A stretch of DNA of 64,000 nucleotides, from assembly GCA_038213435.1 (NCBI GenBank), contig JBBQTI010000004.1, positions 62,001-126,000 on the forward strand. The letters run 5' to 3'. This document shows positions 16,564 through 24,884 of this stretch, in pieces; the stretch's first letter is position 1, and each line of letters opens with the position of its first letter. The notes under the pieces are model-generated. The model was not told the origin of the DNA. It did no database searches and was given only the letters and a program-made list of their open reading frames with translations. Position numbers and translations under genes: made by a program. The stretch comes from PALSA-610 sp038213435. Lineage in GTDB: Bacteria; Actinomycetota; Acidimicrobiia; IMCC26256; PALSA-610.

Positions 16564-17667
16564 CTACGGCGCCTTCTTCGCGGTCGTCGGTGTCGTCGTC
16601 CGCGCGACAGTGGTCGGCGTCGGCTTCGGCTTCTTCGCGGTCGTCGGTGTCGTCCGGGCGGCGGTTGTGGGTGTCGACTTCGCGGTCGTCGGCGTCGTCG
16701 TGGTCGGGGCGGGACCCACGTAGCCGTTCCCGGCCCGCTTCGGGGTACCCACGACGAACACCGACTCGCCGTTGTGGACGAGCGTGTAGAAGTAGTTGGC
16801 GATGTGCATCGGGATGCGGGCGCATCCGTGCGAGGCCGGATAGGCCGGGACCGACTGGAGGCCGTGCACCGCGTCGCTTCCGTTGAAGTAGTACGGATTC
16901 CACATCGTGCCCAGCTTGCCCTTCTGCCAACCCCGGATGAGTTGGTAGAAGCGGAAGTGTCCGGTTGGCGTGATGGCGTATTGGCAGCCGTCGACGCCGC
17001 CGCAGAAATGTTCGCCGCTGCCGGTCGAGGTCGTGGTCAGCAACTGTGGCTGCCAGCCCTGGTAGAGCGTCAGCACCTGTTTGTCGAGGTCGATCTCGAC
17101 GCGGTCGGGTTCGCTCCTCGGCTCGGCGGGTGCGTACACGAAATGCGTGAGCACCAGCTGCACAGCCGCGTTGATCACGCCGGTGCGTTGGAGCCCGAAG
17201 TACTTCTGTACCGTCGTGACCGCGTACCGCGTGTCCTGGTCGAAGACGTCGTCGACGGGGCCCGGATCGAAATGCAGCGCCTTCATGCGGGCTTCGTAGA
17301 TGAAGACGCTCGATCCGCGGTTCCCCTGGAAGAGCCCGCTTCCCGGGGACGGCAGCACTTGGTCCTTCGGCTGCGTGACCGGGGGAATCGTGGTGGTCGT
17401 CGTCGGCGCCACGGTGGTCGTGGTCGTGGAGCGCCTCGTGCTCGGCGCCGCGGGCAAGGTGGATCCGGTCGGCCGGGGCGCCGCGCCCGACGCCTGTTGC
17501 GAGTTGGCGATGACGGCGTAGGTGCCGGCTGCACCGGCCACGATGACCGCGACCGCCACGCCCGTCACGACCGCGCGCCGCCTCCAGCTTCCGCGTCGGT
17601 ACGCGAGACGTGCGGCGCGGTCGATGTCGTCCGACACCTCGCCCGTGGGTGTCCCGTCAGCTTCCAC
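16564..17667 (-). CDS. L,D-transpeptidase (YkuD) with peptidoglycan-binding domain
   Basis: The enzyme makes 3-3 cross-links in peptidoglycan or attaches proteins to it, outside the membrane. The 367-residue protein has a cytoplasmic N-terminus, one membrane helix (about 31-55), a Thr/Pro linker, a peptidoglycan-binding-like repeat (about 105-160: MKALHFDPGPVDDVFDQDTRYAVTTVQKYFGL) and a YkuD domain with the catalytic motif HGLQS...SHGCARI. The C-terminus is an unusual 55-residue Thr/Pro/Lys tail of TPTTAKK-like repeats. The gene converges on sufC with a 10-base gap. Length and domains are otherwise typical of actinobacterial YkuD proteins. Confidence 0.93.
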   Translation of the reverse strand: MEADGTPTGEVSDDIDRAARLAYRRGSWRRRAVVTGVAVAVIVAGAAGTYAVIANSQQASGAAPRPTGSTLPAAPSTRRSTTTTTVAPTTTTTIPPVTQPKDQVLPSPGSGLFQGNRGSSVFIYEARMKALHFDPGPVDDVFDQDTRYAVTTVQKYFGLQRTGVINAAVQLVLTHFVYAPAEPRSEPDRVEIDLDKQVLTLYQGWQPQLLTTTSTGSGEHFCGGVDGCQYAITPTGHFRFYQLIRGWQKGKLGTMWNPYYFNGSDAVHGLQSVPAYPASHGCARIPMHIANYFYTLVHNGESVFVVGTPKRAGNGYVGPAPTTTTPTTAKSTPTTAARTTPTTAKKPKPTPTTVARTTTPTTAKKAP

Positions 17668-17733
17668 CGGCGTCGAATGCTACTGGACGATCCCGTCGGT
17701 ACAGGGCCGTGTGTCGGCCCGACGAAACCCGTC

Positions 17734-17907
17734 TCAGTGCGCGGGCTCGGTCTCGGATTCGATCAACGCGGCGAGCGCCGCGTCGGACACGACGGCACTG
17801 CGAAGGTCGAGGAGAAAGTCCACGACCTCCGAGGAGCCCATCAGGTCCCGGGACGCGAAGCGCTCGAGCGCCTCGTCGATGATCGTGACGATCCCAGCCT
17901 GGTCCAC
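17734..17907 (-). CDS. Small acidic protein (57 aa), unknown
   Basis: A GTG at 17907 is preceded by AGGAGG at ideal spacing and opens a 57-codon frame. The product is predicted to be mostly helical (IVTIIDEALERFASRDLMGSS, VVDFLLDLRSAVVSDAALAALIE) with a net negative charge and no membrane segment or cysteine. It lies between the two suf operons, upstream of and codirectional with the L,D-transpeptidase, 66 bases before its start. I do not recognise it. The strong ribosome-binding site is the main evidence that it is translated. Confidence 0.7.
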   Translation of the reverse strand: MDQAGIVTIIDEALERFASRDLMGSSEVVDFLLDLRSAVVSDAALAALIESETEPAH

Positions 17908-18074
17908 GTCGCTCCTCCTGGTCTTCCCGGTCAGCGTAGCCGCCCCGCACCACGGTCAGTGCAACGCCCAGTACAGCAGTCGCGTTCCCGGGAAACCACC
18001 AAATGCGCGGGCAAGTGGGCGGGCAAATGCGGTGGGGGTGTGACCGACGCCACTCCGGACGCCGGGACGGCGTG

Positions 18075-18572
18075 TCACGCCTGCGCTTGAGCGGTTTCGT
18101 CGAGCGCCTGTTGGAGGGTGTTCCACGCCAACGTCGCGCACTTGATCCGGACGGGGAACTTCACGACGCCTTGGAGCGCCTCGAGGTCGCCCAGCCGTAC
18201 CCCTGCGAGCTCGGCGGCCAGGTCGCTCCCGTCGCCTTCGCCTTCGCCCTCGAGCTTCGACTCGTGGATCGACATCAGCGCCTTGAACGCGCGGATGAGC
18301 TTGCGGACCTCGGCGAGCGGCCGGCCCTTCACTGCCGCGCTCATCATCGAGGTGGACGCCTGGCTGATCGAGCAGCCCTGCCCGGCGATCTTGACGTCGC
18401 GCACGGCGTCCGACTCCGGATCGACGTCGAGGTACAGCACGACCTCGTCGCCGCACAGGGGATTGAAGCCTTCGACCTTGTGTGCGGGCGGAACCGGGAG
18501 CTCACCGCGGTTACGAGGCGAGCGGTAATGATCGAGAATGATCTCGCGGTACAGGTCTTCGATTCCGGCCAT
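18075..18572 (-). CDS. sufU: SufU-type Fe-S assembly sulfur-transfer protein
   Basis: SufU accepts persulfide sulfur from SufS and passes it to the SufBCD scaffold; it is a zinc protein in Gram-positives. The 165-residue sequence has the three conserved cysteines in NPLCGDEV, GQGCSISQAS and IKCATLAW, and the Gram-positive-type insertion between the second and third. It begins MAGIEDLYREIILDHYRSP, the family N-terminus. The start is 11 bases after the sufS stop, at the end of the sufC2-sufS-sufU operon. Confidence 0.95.
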   Translation of the reverse strand: MAGIEDLYREIILDHYRSPRNRGELPVPPAHKVEGFNPLCGDEVVLYLDVDPESDAVRDVKIAGQGCSISQASTSMMSAAVKGRPLAEVRKLIRAFKALMSIHESKLEGEGEGDGSDLAAELAGVRLGDLEALQGVVKFPVRIKCATLAWNTLQQALDETAQAQA

Positions 18573-18583
18573 CTGCTGCGATC

Positions 18584-19819
18584 CTAAACCGCGAAGAACT
18601 TCTGGGCCTTCGCAAGCGCTTCGATCAGCGCGTCGACGTCGGCTTCGTCGTTGTACACGTAGAACGAGGCGCGCGTTGTGGCCGGGACGCCGAGCTGACG
18701 CATCAGCGGCTTCGCGCAATGGTGTCCGGCTCGCACGCACACCGCGTCCTCGTCGAGAACCTGGCTCACGTCGTGCGCGTGGATCCCGTCGAACAGGAAC
18801 GACACGGCCCCGCCTCGGCGGTCGAGATCGGTCGGACCGTAGATCGTGAGGCTCTCGCCGAAGCGATCGCGGAGCGCCTCCAGCGCGTAGCCGGTGAGCG
18901 AGACTTCGTGGGCGCGCACCGCGTCCATCCCGAACGCGGTGACGTAGTCGACCGCGGCGCCGAAGCCGACCGCCTCGACGATCGCCGGCGTTCCTGCCTC
19001 GAACTTCCACGGCACGTCGTTGGTGGTAAAGCCGTCGAGCCGGACGTCGCGGATCATCTCGCCGCCCCCGAGGAACGGGGGCATCGCCTCGAGGAGCTCG
19101 AGGCGCGACCAGAGCGCGCCGATCCCGGTGGGCCCGCACAGCTTGTGGGAGGAGAATGCGATGAAGTCGGCATCCCACTGCTGCACGTCGGTCGCGACAT
19201 GAGGCACGTACTGGCACGCGTCGACCAGCACGAGCGCGCCGTGCGTGTGCGCGGCGTCGGCGAGCGGACGGATGTCGTTCAGGGTGCCGAGCACGTTCGA
19301 CATGGCACTGATGGCGAGTAGCCGTGCGCCGTCGAGAAGCGCATCGAGATTCGAGAGATCCAGGCGAAAGTCGGAGGTCAGCGGGATCCACCGGAGCTCC
19401 ACGCCTCGTTCGGCCGCGAGCATCTGCCACGGAACGACGTTGGCGTGGTGCTCCATGTGCGAGAGCACGATCGCGTCGCCGGCACGCAGGTTGGCGCGTG
19501 CCCACGAGTACGCGACCAGGTTGATCGACTCGGTCGCGTTGCGCGTGAAGACGATCTCCTCCGCGTGGGGGGCGTTGACGAAGCGTGCGACCTTGCGCCG
19601 GGCGGCCTCGAACGCGGCGGTCGCCTCCTCCGCGATCGTGTACACGCCGCGGTGGATGTTTGCGTAGTGCCGCCGGTAGCTGTCGTCCATCGCGTCGAGG
19701 ACGGCGATCGGCTTCTGGGCCGATGACGCGGAATCGAGGTATACGAGGCGCTTGCCGTTCACCTTGCGCTCGAGGATCGGGAAGTCTCGTTTGACGGTGG
19801 CGACGTCGAGCGCGGTCAT
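18584..19819 (-). CDS. sufS: Cysteine desulfurase SufS
   Basis: SufS is the PLP-dependent enzyme that removes sulfur from cysteine. The 411-residue protein has YLDSASSAQKP at the N-terminus, TRNATESINLVAYSW, the PLP-binding lysine in FSSHKLCGPTG, and the group-II desulfurase active-site cysteine in RAGHHCAKPLM. Its ATG overlaps the stop of the upstream sufC2 (ATGA), indicating coupled translation, and sufU follows, a normal SufS-SufU pairing. Confidence 0.97.
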   Translation of the reverse strand: MTALDVATVKRDFPILERKVNGKRLVYLDSASSAQKPIAVLDAMDDSYRRHYANIHRGVYTIAEEATAAFEAARRKVARFVNAPHAEEIVFTRNATESINLVAYSWARANLRAGDAIVLSHMEHHANVVPWQMLAAERGVELRWIPLTSDFRLDLSNLDALLDGARLLAISAMSNVLGTLNDIRPLADAAHTHGALVLVDACQYVPHVATDVQQWDADFIAFSSHKLCGPTGIGALWSRLELLEAMPPFLGGGEMIRDVRLDGFTTNDVPWKFEAGTPAIVEAVGFGAAVDYVTAFGMDAVRAHEVSLTGYALEALRDRFGESLTIYGPTDLDRRGGAVSFLFDGIHAHDVSQVLDEDAVCVRAGHHCAKPLMRQLGVPATTRASFYVYNDEADVDALIEALAKAQKFFAV

Positions 19820-20619
19820 ACGGGTGCCTCCTCGTGCGCTCGGAAGGCTTCGAAACCGCGCGCTTCGACTTCGAGTGAGACCTCGGGCCCGCCGGTTGCG
19901 ACGATGCGGCCGTCGACCAGGACGTGAACCACGTCGGGAACGAGATGCTCGAGGAGCCGTTGATAGTGCGTGATCGCGAGGATTCCGAGGTGCGGGCGCG
20001 CCCGGCGGACCTCGCTGATGCCGGCCGCGACCTGGCGGAGCGCATCGATGTCGAGCCCGGAGTCGGTTTCGTCGAGCACCGCCACGTCGGGCTCCATCAT
20101 CGCCATCTGCAAGACCTCGTTGCGCTTCTTCTCGCCCCCCGAGAAACCCTCGTTGAGGTACCGCTCCTGGAACCGGTTGTCCATGCCCAGCCGCTTCGTC
20201 CATTCGATGAGGCTGAGGCGCACCTCCAGCACGGAGAAGTCGTCGATCCCCTTGCGGCGGGCGATCGCCTGGCGCAAGAAGTTCAGCACTGACACGCCGG
20301 GGATCTCCTCGGGGTGCTGGAACCCGAGGAACAGGCCTCGCCGGGCCCGCTCGTCGGTCGGCAGATCGGTGATTTCCGCGCCGTCGAGCAGAATGCGCCC
20401 CGCCGTCACGACGTACTCGGGGCTGGCCAGAAGGGTGTTGGCGAGGGTCGACTTGCCGGAACCGTTCGGGCCCATGAGGGCGTGCAGCGAACCCGGCTCG
20501 ACCGCCAGGCTCACGCCTCGGAGGATCTCGCGGTCGTCGACCGAGACGTGGAGGTCGTCGATCTCGAGCGCGGGCACTTCGGCAACGGGATCAAGGGGAG
20601 CGGAGGCGGGAGGAGCCAC
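19816..20619 (-). CDS. sufC: Fe-S assembly ATPase SufC (second paralogue)
   Basis: This 267-residue ABC ATPase has Walker A GPNGSGKST, signature GFSGGEKKRNE, Walker B VAVLDETDSGLDIDALR and switch His AITHYQRLLEH, the SufC pattern. It differs from the first SufC in the segment after the Q-loop (FLRQAIARRKGIDDFSV) and lacks that copy's C-terminal extension. It leads the sufS-sufU operon. The GTG at 20619 coincides with the predicted transcription start (see promoter), suggesting a leaderless mRNA; a later GTG in the frame is also possible. Having two sufC genes with one sufB and one sufD is unusual. Confidence 0.93.
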   Translation of the reverse strand: MAPPASAPLDPVAEVPALEIDDLHVSVDDREILRGVSLAVEPGSLHALMGPNGSGKSTLANTLLASPEYVVTAGRILLDGAEITDLPTDERARRGLFLGFQHPEEIPGVSVLNFLRQAIARRKGIDDFSVLEVRLSLIEWTKRLGMDNRFQERYLNEGFSGGEKKRNEVLQMAMMEPDVAVLDETDSGLDIDALRQVAAGISEVRRARPHLGILAITHYQRLLEHLVPDVVHVLVDGRIVATGGPEVSLEVEARGFEAFRAHEEAPV

Positions 20620-20625
20620 GGCGTC

Positions 20626-20654
20626 ATTGTAATAACACTACGGCCGTAGTGGAA
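20626..20654 (-). promoter_or_regulatory. Promoter and perfect palindromic operator of the sufC2-sufS-sufU operon
   Basis: On the minus strand TTCCAC (20654-20649), a 17-base spacer and TACAAT (20631-20626) look like -35 and -10 elements. The predicted start at about 20619 falls on the sufC2 GTG. The 16-bp perfect palindrome CACTACGGCCGTAGTG (20636-20651) occupies the spacer, the usual place for a repressor site. A near copy is in front of sufB. It also overlaps the last codons of the upstream glycosyltransferase gene. Confidence 0.65.
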
Positions 20655-21705
20655 ATCCGACCTCCGAATTTTCGGGTTTCTCGTCCCGGGTCGCCCGCTC
20701 GTAGACGGCCTCGTAGCCGCGCACCATCGCCTCGGCCGAGAAACGCTCCTCGACGCGCGCCCGGCATGCCGCGGGCGAGAGTGTGCGGACCGCCGCGATC
20801 GCCTCGACGAGGTCGTCGGCGTCGTCGCGACAAAAGCCGGTGACGCCGTCGGCGACCAGTTCGGGAGCCGCGCCCCAGTTCGTCGTGACGACAGGCGTTC
20901 CGCACGCCATCGCTTCCACCATCACGAGTCCGAACGGCTCGGGCCAGCGGGTCGGGAACACCATCGCGCACGCCCGGCCGAGCATGTCGACCTTCGTTTC
21001 CTGTGACACGTTCTCGTAGAGGTCGACATCGCTCGCGAGGAGCGGTTCGATCTCGTACTGGAAGTACGCGCGCTCGGCCGGCTCGCTGCGCTTGAGGATC
21101 ATCTGCAGCGGCAACCCGGCCCGACGGGCGAGCGTGATCGCTTCCTTCGGTCCCTTGTCCGGGTTCGACCGTCCGATGTAGACGAGAACGTCTTCCTTGT
21201 TCTCGCGGTAGGGGTAGGAGTCGAGAGCGATCCCGTTGTGGACGGTGCCGATGTACCCCAGATCGGGATTGTCGGCGCGCTGCGCGTCGCTGATCGCGAC
21301 GAGATGCACGTGCCGGCCGGCGATGCTGTACAGCAAGCGTGTCTCGGGTGTCCACGGTCCGTGCAGCGTGTGGATCACGGGCGGGCGGCCATGGAGCATC
21401 GCCCCGCAGATCGGCCCCACGATCCCGGCGTGGTCGTGCACGACGTCGAATCCGTCGACCTGCAGGTACGACGAGAGCGCGTGGTACGCGTCGTACCATG
21501 CGTTGCCAAGCTCGCGCGGGTCGGGCGGTGCCGCCATCGGCGAGATCATCTTGGCCGTCGTCTTCGACCCGCCGCTCGCGAAGAGCGTGACGTCGTGGCC
21601 GGCGTCGACGAGCCCGTCCGCGAGCAATGACACGACGAGCTCGATGCCGCCGTATCCCGTCGGGGGCACGGTGAACCACACCGGGGCGACGACTGCGATT
21701 CGCAT
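20638..21705 (-). CDS. Glycosyltransferase family 4 (GT-B fold)
   Basis: The 355-residue protein has the N-terminal signature VAPVWFTVPPTGYGGIELVVSLLADGLVDAGH of GT4 enzymes, the donor-domain strand LVYIGRSNPDKGPKEAI, and the retaining-enzyme motif EPFGLVMVEAMACGTPVV. It probably transfers a sugar from a nucleotide donor in the cytoplasm; donor and acceptor cannot be told. Its 3' end contains the suf operator. It is divergent from a glucosidase gene, so a role in glycogen- or glucan-related metabolism is possible but not shown. Confidence 0.88.
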   Translation of the reverse strand: MRIAVVAPVWFTVPPTGYGGIELVVSLLADGLVDAGHDVTLFASGGSKTTAKMISPMAAPPDPRELGNAWYDAYHALSSYLQVDGFDVVHDHAGIVGPICGAMLHGRPPVIHTLHGPWTPETRLLYSIAGRHVHLVAISDAQRADNPDLGYIGTVHNGIALDSYPYRENKEDVLVYIGRSNPDKGPKEAITLARRAGLPLQMILKRSEPAERAYFQYEIEPLLASDVDLYENVSQETKVDMLGRACAMVFPTRWPEPFGLVMVEAMACGTPVVTTNWGAAPELVADGVTGFCRDDADDLVEAIAAVRTLSPAACRARVEERFSAEAMVRGYEAVYERATRDEKPENSEVGFPLRP

Positions 21706-21807
21706 CGGGCGCGGAGGCTAGTCGCCGCGCGCGGGCGATCCTGGCCATGTCGAGGCGCGAGCCATGCGTCAGGGTGAGGCGCGCATTCCGGTAGTAGTTT
21801 CTCGACG

Positions 21808-23946
21808 ATGCCGGAGCCCTGGACGACCAGAGCCAGCGCGAGCATCGGGGCCGATGGCATCGTGACGCTCGTCGAGGGCTCCGCGTTTTGCATCTCGAGT
21901 CGCTCCGGTGAGATCGATCCCTCGCGACCGCAGGGTCTGTTCTTCCGCGATACGCGCTTCGTCTCCGAGCTGCGGTGCACCCTGAACGGGATGAGTCCCG
22001 AGCCGCTCGCCGCGACCGCGCCGGACCCGTTCAGCGGTGTGTTCGTGCTGCGGGGCCACCCGGCGAAGGGCCACGCCGATTCGCACCTGGTGCTCTTCCG
22101 GCGCCGCTACGTCGGCCGGGGCATGCGCGAAGACCTCGAGATCGAGAACTACGGCGAGGAGGCGGCGTTCTGCTCGGTCGAGCTGTTGGTCGACGCCGAC
22201 TTTGCCGACGTCTTCGAGGTCAAGGAAGGGCGTGTCCGCAAGCAGGGCAAGCTCGACGTGATCGGCGAGGGCTCCCGGATCACGTTCCGCTACAAGCGCC
22301 ATGCGTTCGAGCGCGCCACTCACGTCGACCTCAGCGGGACGCCTCGGATACACGGCAACCACGTCGTGTACGAAACAGTCGTCCCGCCGCACGGGCGATG
22401 GTCGGCGTGCATCGTGGTGACACCGGTGATCGGCGATCACGAGGTGACACCGCGCTACCAGTGCGGTCAGCCGGTGGAACGCTCCACGCCTGTCGTGCGG
22501 CTCGAGGAATGGCGGGCCCGTATGCCCGTGGTCACGAGCGACGACGACCAGTTCCGCGCCCTGCTCGATCGGTCGACCCAAGACCTCGCGGGCCTGCGAA
22601 TCTTCGATCCCGAGTTCCCCGACCGGGCGGTGGTCGCCGCCGGCGCGCCGTGGTTCATGACGCTGTTCGGTCGCGACTCGTTGATCACGTCGTGGATGAC
22701 GATGCTCGTCGACCCCGTTCTCGCCCTCGGCACGCTCCAGACGCTCGCGCGCTTCCAGGGTCAAGAGGTCGACGCGCGCACCGAGGAGGAGCCCGGTCGG
22801 ATTCTGCACGAGATGCGCTTCGGGGAGACCGCGTCGCTTGCGCTCGGGGGCGGTCGCGTCTACTACGGCACCGTCGACGCGACGCCGCTTTTCGTGATGC
22901 TCGTCGGCGAGTTGTCGCGGTGGGGCTTTCGGCGGGAGGAGGTCGACGCGCTCTTGCCCGCGGCCGACGCGGCCCTGCGCTGGATCACCGACTTCGGTGA
23001 TCGCGACGGCGACGGGTATGTCGAGTACCAACGCACGACCGACCACGGTTTGCAGAACCAGGGTTGGAAGGACTCCTGGGACTCGATGCGCTTCGCCGAC
23101 GGAGCGCTCGCGACGACACCGATTGCGTTGTGCGAGGTGCAGGGTTACGTCTACGCGGCGCTGATCGCTCGCGGCCACTGCGCGACGGAGGCCGGCGACC
23201 ACGAGCTGGCCGCGTCGTTGACCGCTCGTGCCGCGGAGCTCAAGCGCCGGTTCAACGAGGACTTCTGGGTCGAGACGGACGACGGCGGCTACTTCGCGCT
23301 CGGGCTGGACCGGGACAAGAAGCGGATCGACGGCGTGGGCTCGAACATGGGTCACTGTCTGTGGACGGGCATCGTCGACGAGGAGAAGGCGCCTTCCGTG
23401 GCGCGTGTGCTGGTCTCCCAAGGCATGTTCAGCGGGTGGGGCGTGCGCACCTTGTCTGCGACGAACGCGGGTTACAACCCGATCTCGTATCACTGCGGAA
23501 GCGTCTGGCCACACGACAACGCGATGTGCGCCGCCGGCTTGATGCGTTACGGCTTCGCGGACGAAGCGCACCGGGTCATGCGCGGGATGGTCGACGCTTC
23601 TCGATGGTTCGGCGACCTGCTGCCCGAGCTCTTCGCGGGGATGCCGCGCGACGGCATCACATTCCCCGTGAGCTATCCGACCTCGTGCTCGCCGCAGGCG
23701 TGGGCCGCGGCGTCGCCTCTGCTGTTCCTCCGCACGCTCCTGCGGTTCGAGCCCGACATCCGGGCGAACAAATTGCACCTTGCACCCGCGGTACCCGACT
23801 GGATCGGGACGTTGCGTCTCGAACGCATCCCGATCATGGGCGGTCACCTCGGCGTCGAGGTGACGGGGGAAGTGGTGAAGGTCCTACAGGTACCCGAGGA
23901 GCTGACGATCGTCTCCGAGCCCCGCCGACCGACTATTTCCCCGTAG
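21808..23946 (+). CDS. Amylo-alpha-1,6-glucosidase / glycogen-debranching-type glycoside hydrolase
   Basis: The 712-residue cytoplasmic protein has an N-terminal beta domain typical of bis-type glycogen debranching enzymes (SRSGEIDPSRPQGLFFRDTRFVSEL). A C-terminal alpha/alpha-barrel follows, containing GAPWFMTLFGRDSLITSW, QGWKDSWDSMRFADG and NPISYHCGSVWPHDNAMCAAGL. These are the blocks of the family that trims alpha-1,6 branches or related oligosaccharides. There is no signal peptide. The divergent GT4 gene starts 102 bases away, and a shared promoter region is likely. Exact substrate is uncertain. Confidence 0.9.
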   Translation: MPEPWTTRASASIGADGIVTLVEGSAFCISSRSGEIDPSRPQGLFFRDTRFVSELRCTLNGMSPEPLAATAPDPFSGVFVLRGHPAKGHADSHLVLFRRRYVGRGMREDLEIENYGEEAAFCSVELLVDADFADVFEVKEGRVRKQGKLDVIGEGSRITFRYKRHAFERATHVDLSGTPRIHGNHVVYETVVPPHGRWSACIVVTPVIGDHEVTPRYQCGQPVERSTPVVRLEEWRARMPVVTSDDDQFRALLDRSTQDLAGLRIFDPEFPDRAVVAAGAPWFMTLFGRDSLITSWMTMLVDPVLALGTLQTLARFQGQEVDARTEEEPGRILHEMRFGETASLALGGGRVYYGTVDATPLFVMLVGELSRWGFRREEVDALLPAADAALRWITDFGDRDGDGYVEYQRTTDHGLQNQGWKDSWDSMRFADGALATTPIALCEVQGYVYAALIARGHCATEAGDHELAASLTARAAELKRRFNEDFWVETDDGGYFALGLDRDKKRIDGVGSNMGHCLWTGIVDEEKAPSVARVLVSQGMFSGWGVRTLSATNAGYNPISYHCGSVWPHDNAMCAAGLMRYGFADEAHRVMRGMVDASRWFGDLLPELFAGMPRDGITFPVSYPTSCSPQAWAAASPLLFLRTLLRFEPDIRANKLHLAPAVPDWIGTLRLERIPIMGGHLGVEVTGEVVKVLQVPEELTIVSEPRRPTISP

Positions 23947-23948
23947 GC

Positions 23949-24884
23949 CTATTTCCCAGAAGGCCGCCGCGCGAGCGAGAGGGCGAAGTCGCCGTCGGCA
24001 TCGGTCCACCACTCGACGAGCTCCATCCCGGCCGCGCGCAGCTCTCGCTCGACGCGACCGCGCGTGAACTTCGCGCTGACCTCGGTCCGCATCTCCTCGC
24101 CGGCCGCGAACTCCACCTCCAGCTGGAGCGCGCGGACGCGCACCGTCTGCGCGCGCGTCGACCGCAATCGCATCTCGATCCATTCGCGCTCGGCGTCGAA
24201 GACGGCGACGTGCTCGAACGCGTCGACGACGAAGTCGGCGTCGAGCTCGCGATTGATCACGCGGAGAACGTTCTTGTTGAATTCGGCCGTCACCCCCTGC
24301 GCGTCGTCGTACGCGGCCTCGAGGCGAGCCACGTCCTTGACGAGGTCGGTGCCGAGCAGGAAGTACTCGTCCCGGCCGAGCATCGCCGCGAGGTCGCGCA
24401 GGAACACCGAACGGGCGTCGGGCAGGAGGTTGCCGATAGTCCCACCGAGGAACGCCACGAGCCGGCGGCCGTCCCGCGGGATGCTCTCGAGATCGAGGGT
24501 GAAGTCGCCGACGACGGGTTGCACGTCGATGCCGGCATACTCCCGTTCGATCGCGGCCGCGGCGTCGTGCAGCGTCTGCTTGCTCACGTCGAACGGCACG
24601 AAGCGCCGGAGCGCTCCGGCATCGCGCATTCCGCCGAGCAGTACCCGGGATTTATCCGAAGTCCCAGAGCCGAGCTCGACGAGCGTGTCGGCATTCGTGC
24701 GTCGGGAGATCTCCGGGGCGCGCGCTTCGAGGATCGCTCGCTCACATCGGGTGGGGTAGTACTCCGGGAGCCGGGTGATCTCGTCGAAGAGCGACGAACC
24801 GCGGTCGTCGTAGAACCACTTGGGTGGGAGGTCCTTCGGGAGCGCGGTCAAGCCGCGCCGCACGTCGTCTTCGATCGTGCTCAC
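23949..24884 (-). CDS. egtD: L-histidine N(alpha)-methyltransferase EgtD
   Basis: EgtD trimethylates histidine to hercynine, the first step of ergothioneine synthesis. The 311-residue protein has the family N-terminus (PPKWFYDDRGSSLFDEITRLPEYYPTR), the SAM-binding ELGSGTSDKSRVLL, AFLGGTIGNL and the C-terminal EVSAKFTR. The GTG start overlaps the egtB stop by four bases (GTGA), so the two are translationally coupled. No egtA or egtC is adjacent. Confidence 0.95.
   Translation of the reverse strand: MSTIEDDVRRGLTALPKDLPPKWFYDDRGSSLFDEITRLPEYYPTRCERAILEARAPEISRRTNADTLVELGSGTSDKSRVLLGGMRDAGALRRFVPFDVSKQTLHDAAAAIEREYAGIDVQPVVGDFTLDLESIPRDGRRLVAFLGGTIGNLLPDARSVFLRDLAAMLGRDEYFLLGTDLVKDVARLEAAYDDAQGVTAEFNKNVLRVINRELDADFVVDAFEHVAVFDAEREWIEMRLRSTRAQTVRVRALQLEVEFAAGEEMRTEVSAKFTRGRVERELRAAGMELVEWWTDADGDFALSLARRPSGK

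Noticed and set aside
17657..17953. A 98-codon minus-strand frame at the small-ORF locus
   Set aside because: It is Arg-rich with no ribosome-binding site; the overlapping 57-codon frame with AGGAGG is the better gene.
16273..18090. A 605-codon plus-strand frame covering the end of sufC and the transpeptidase
   Set aside because: The conserved YkuD and SufC sequences are in other frames; this one is Arg/Gly/Val-rich shadow.
20636..20651. The suf palindrome read as an intrinsic terminator of the glycosyltransferase gene
   Set aside because: There is no T-tract, and a near copy stands in front of sufB where no gene ends in a matching way; operator function fits better.
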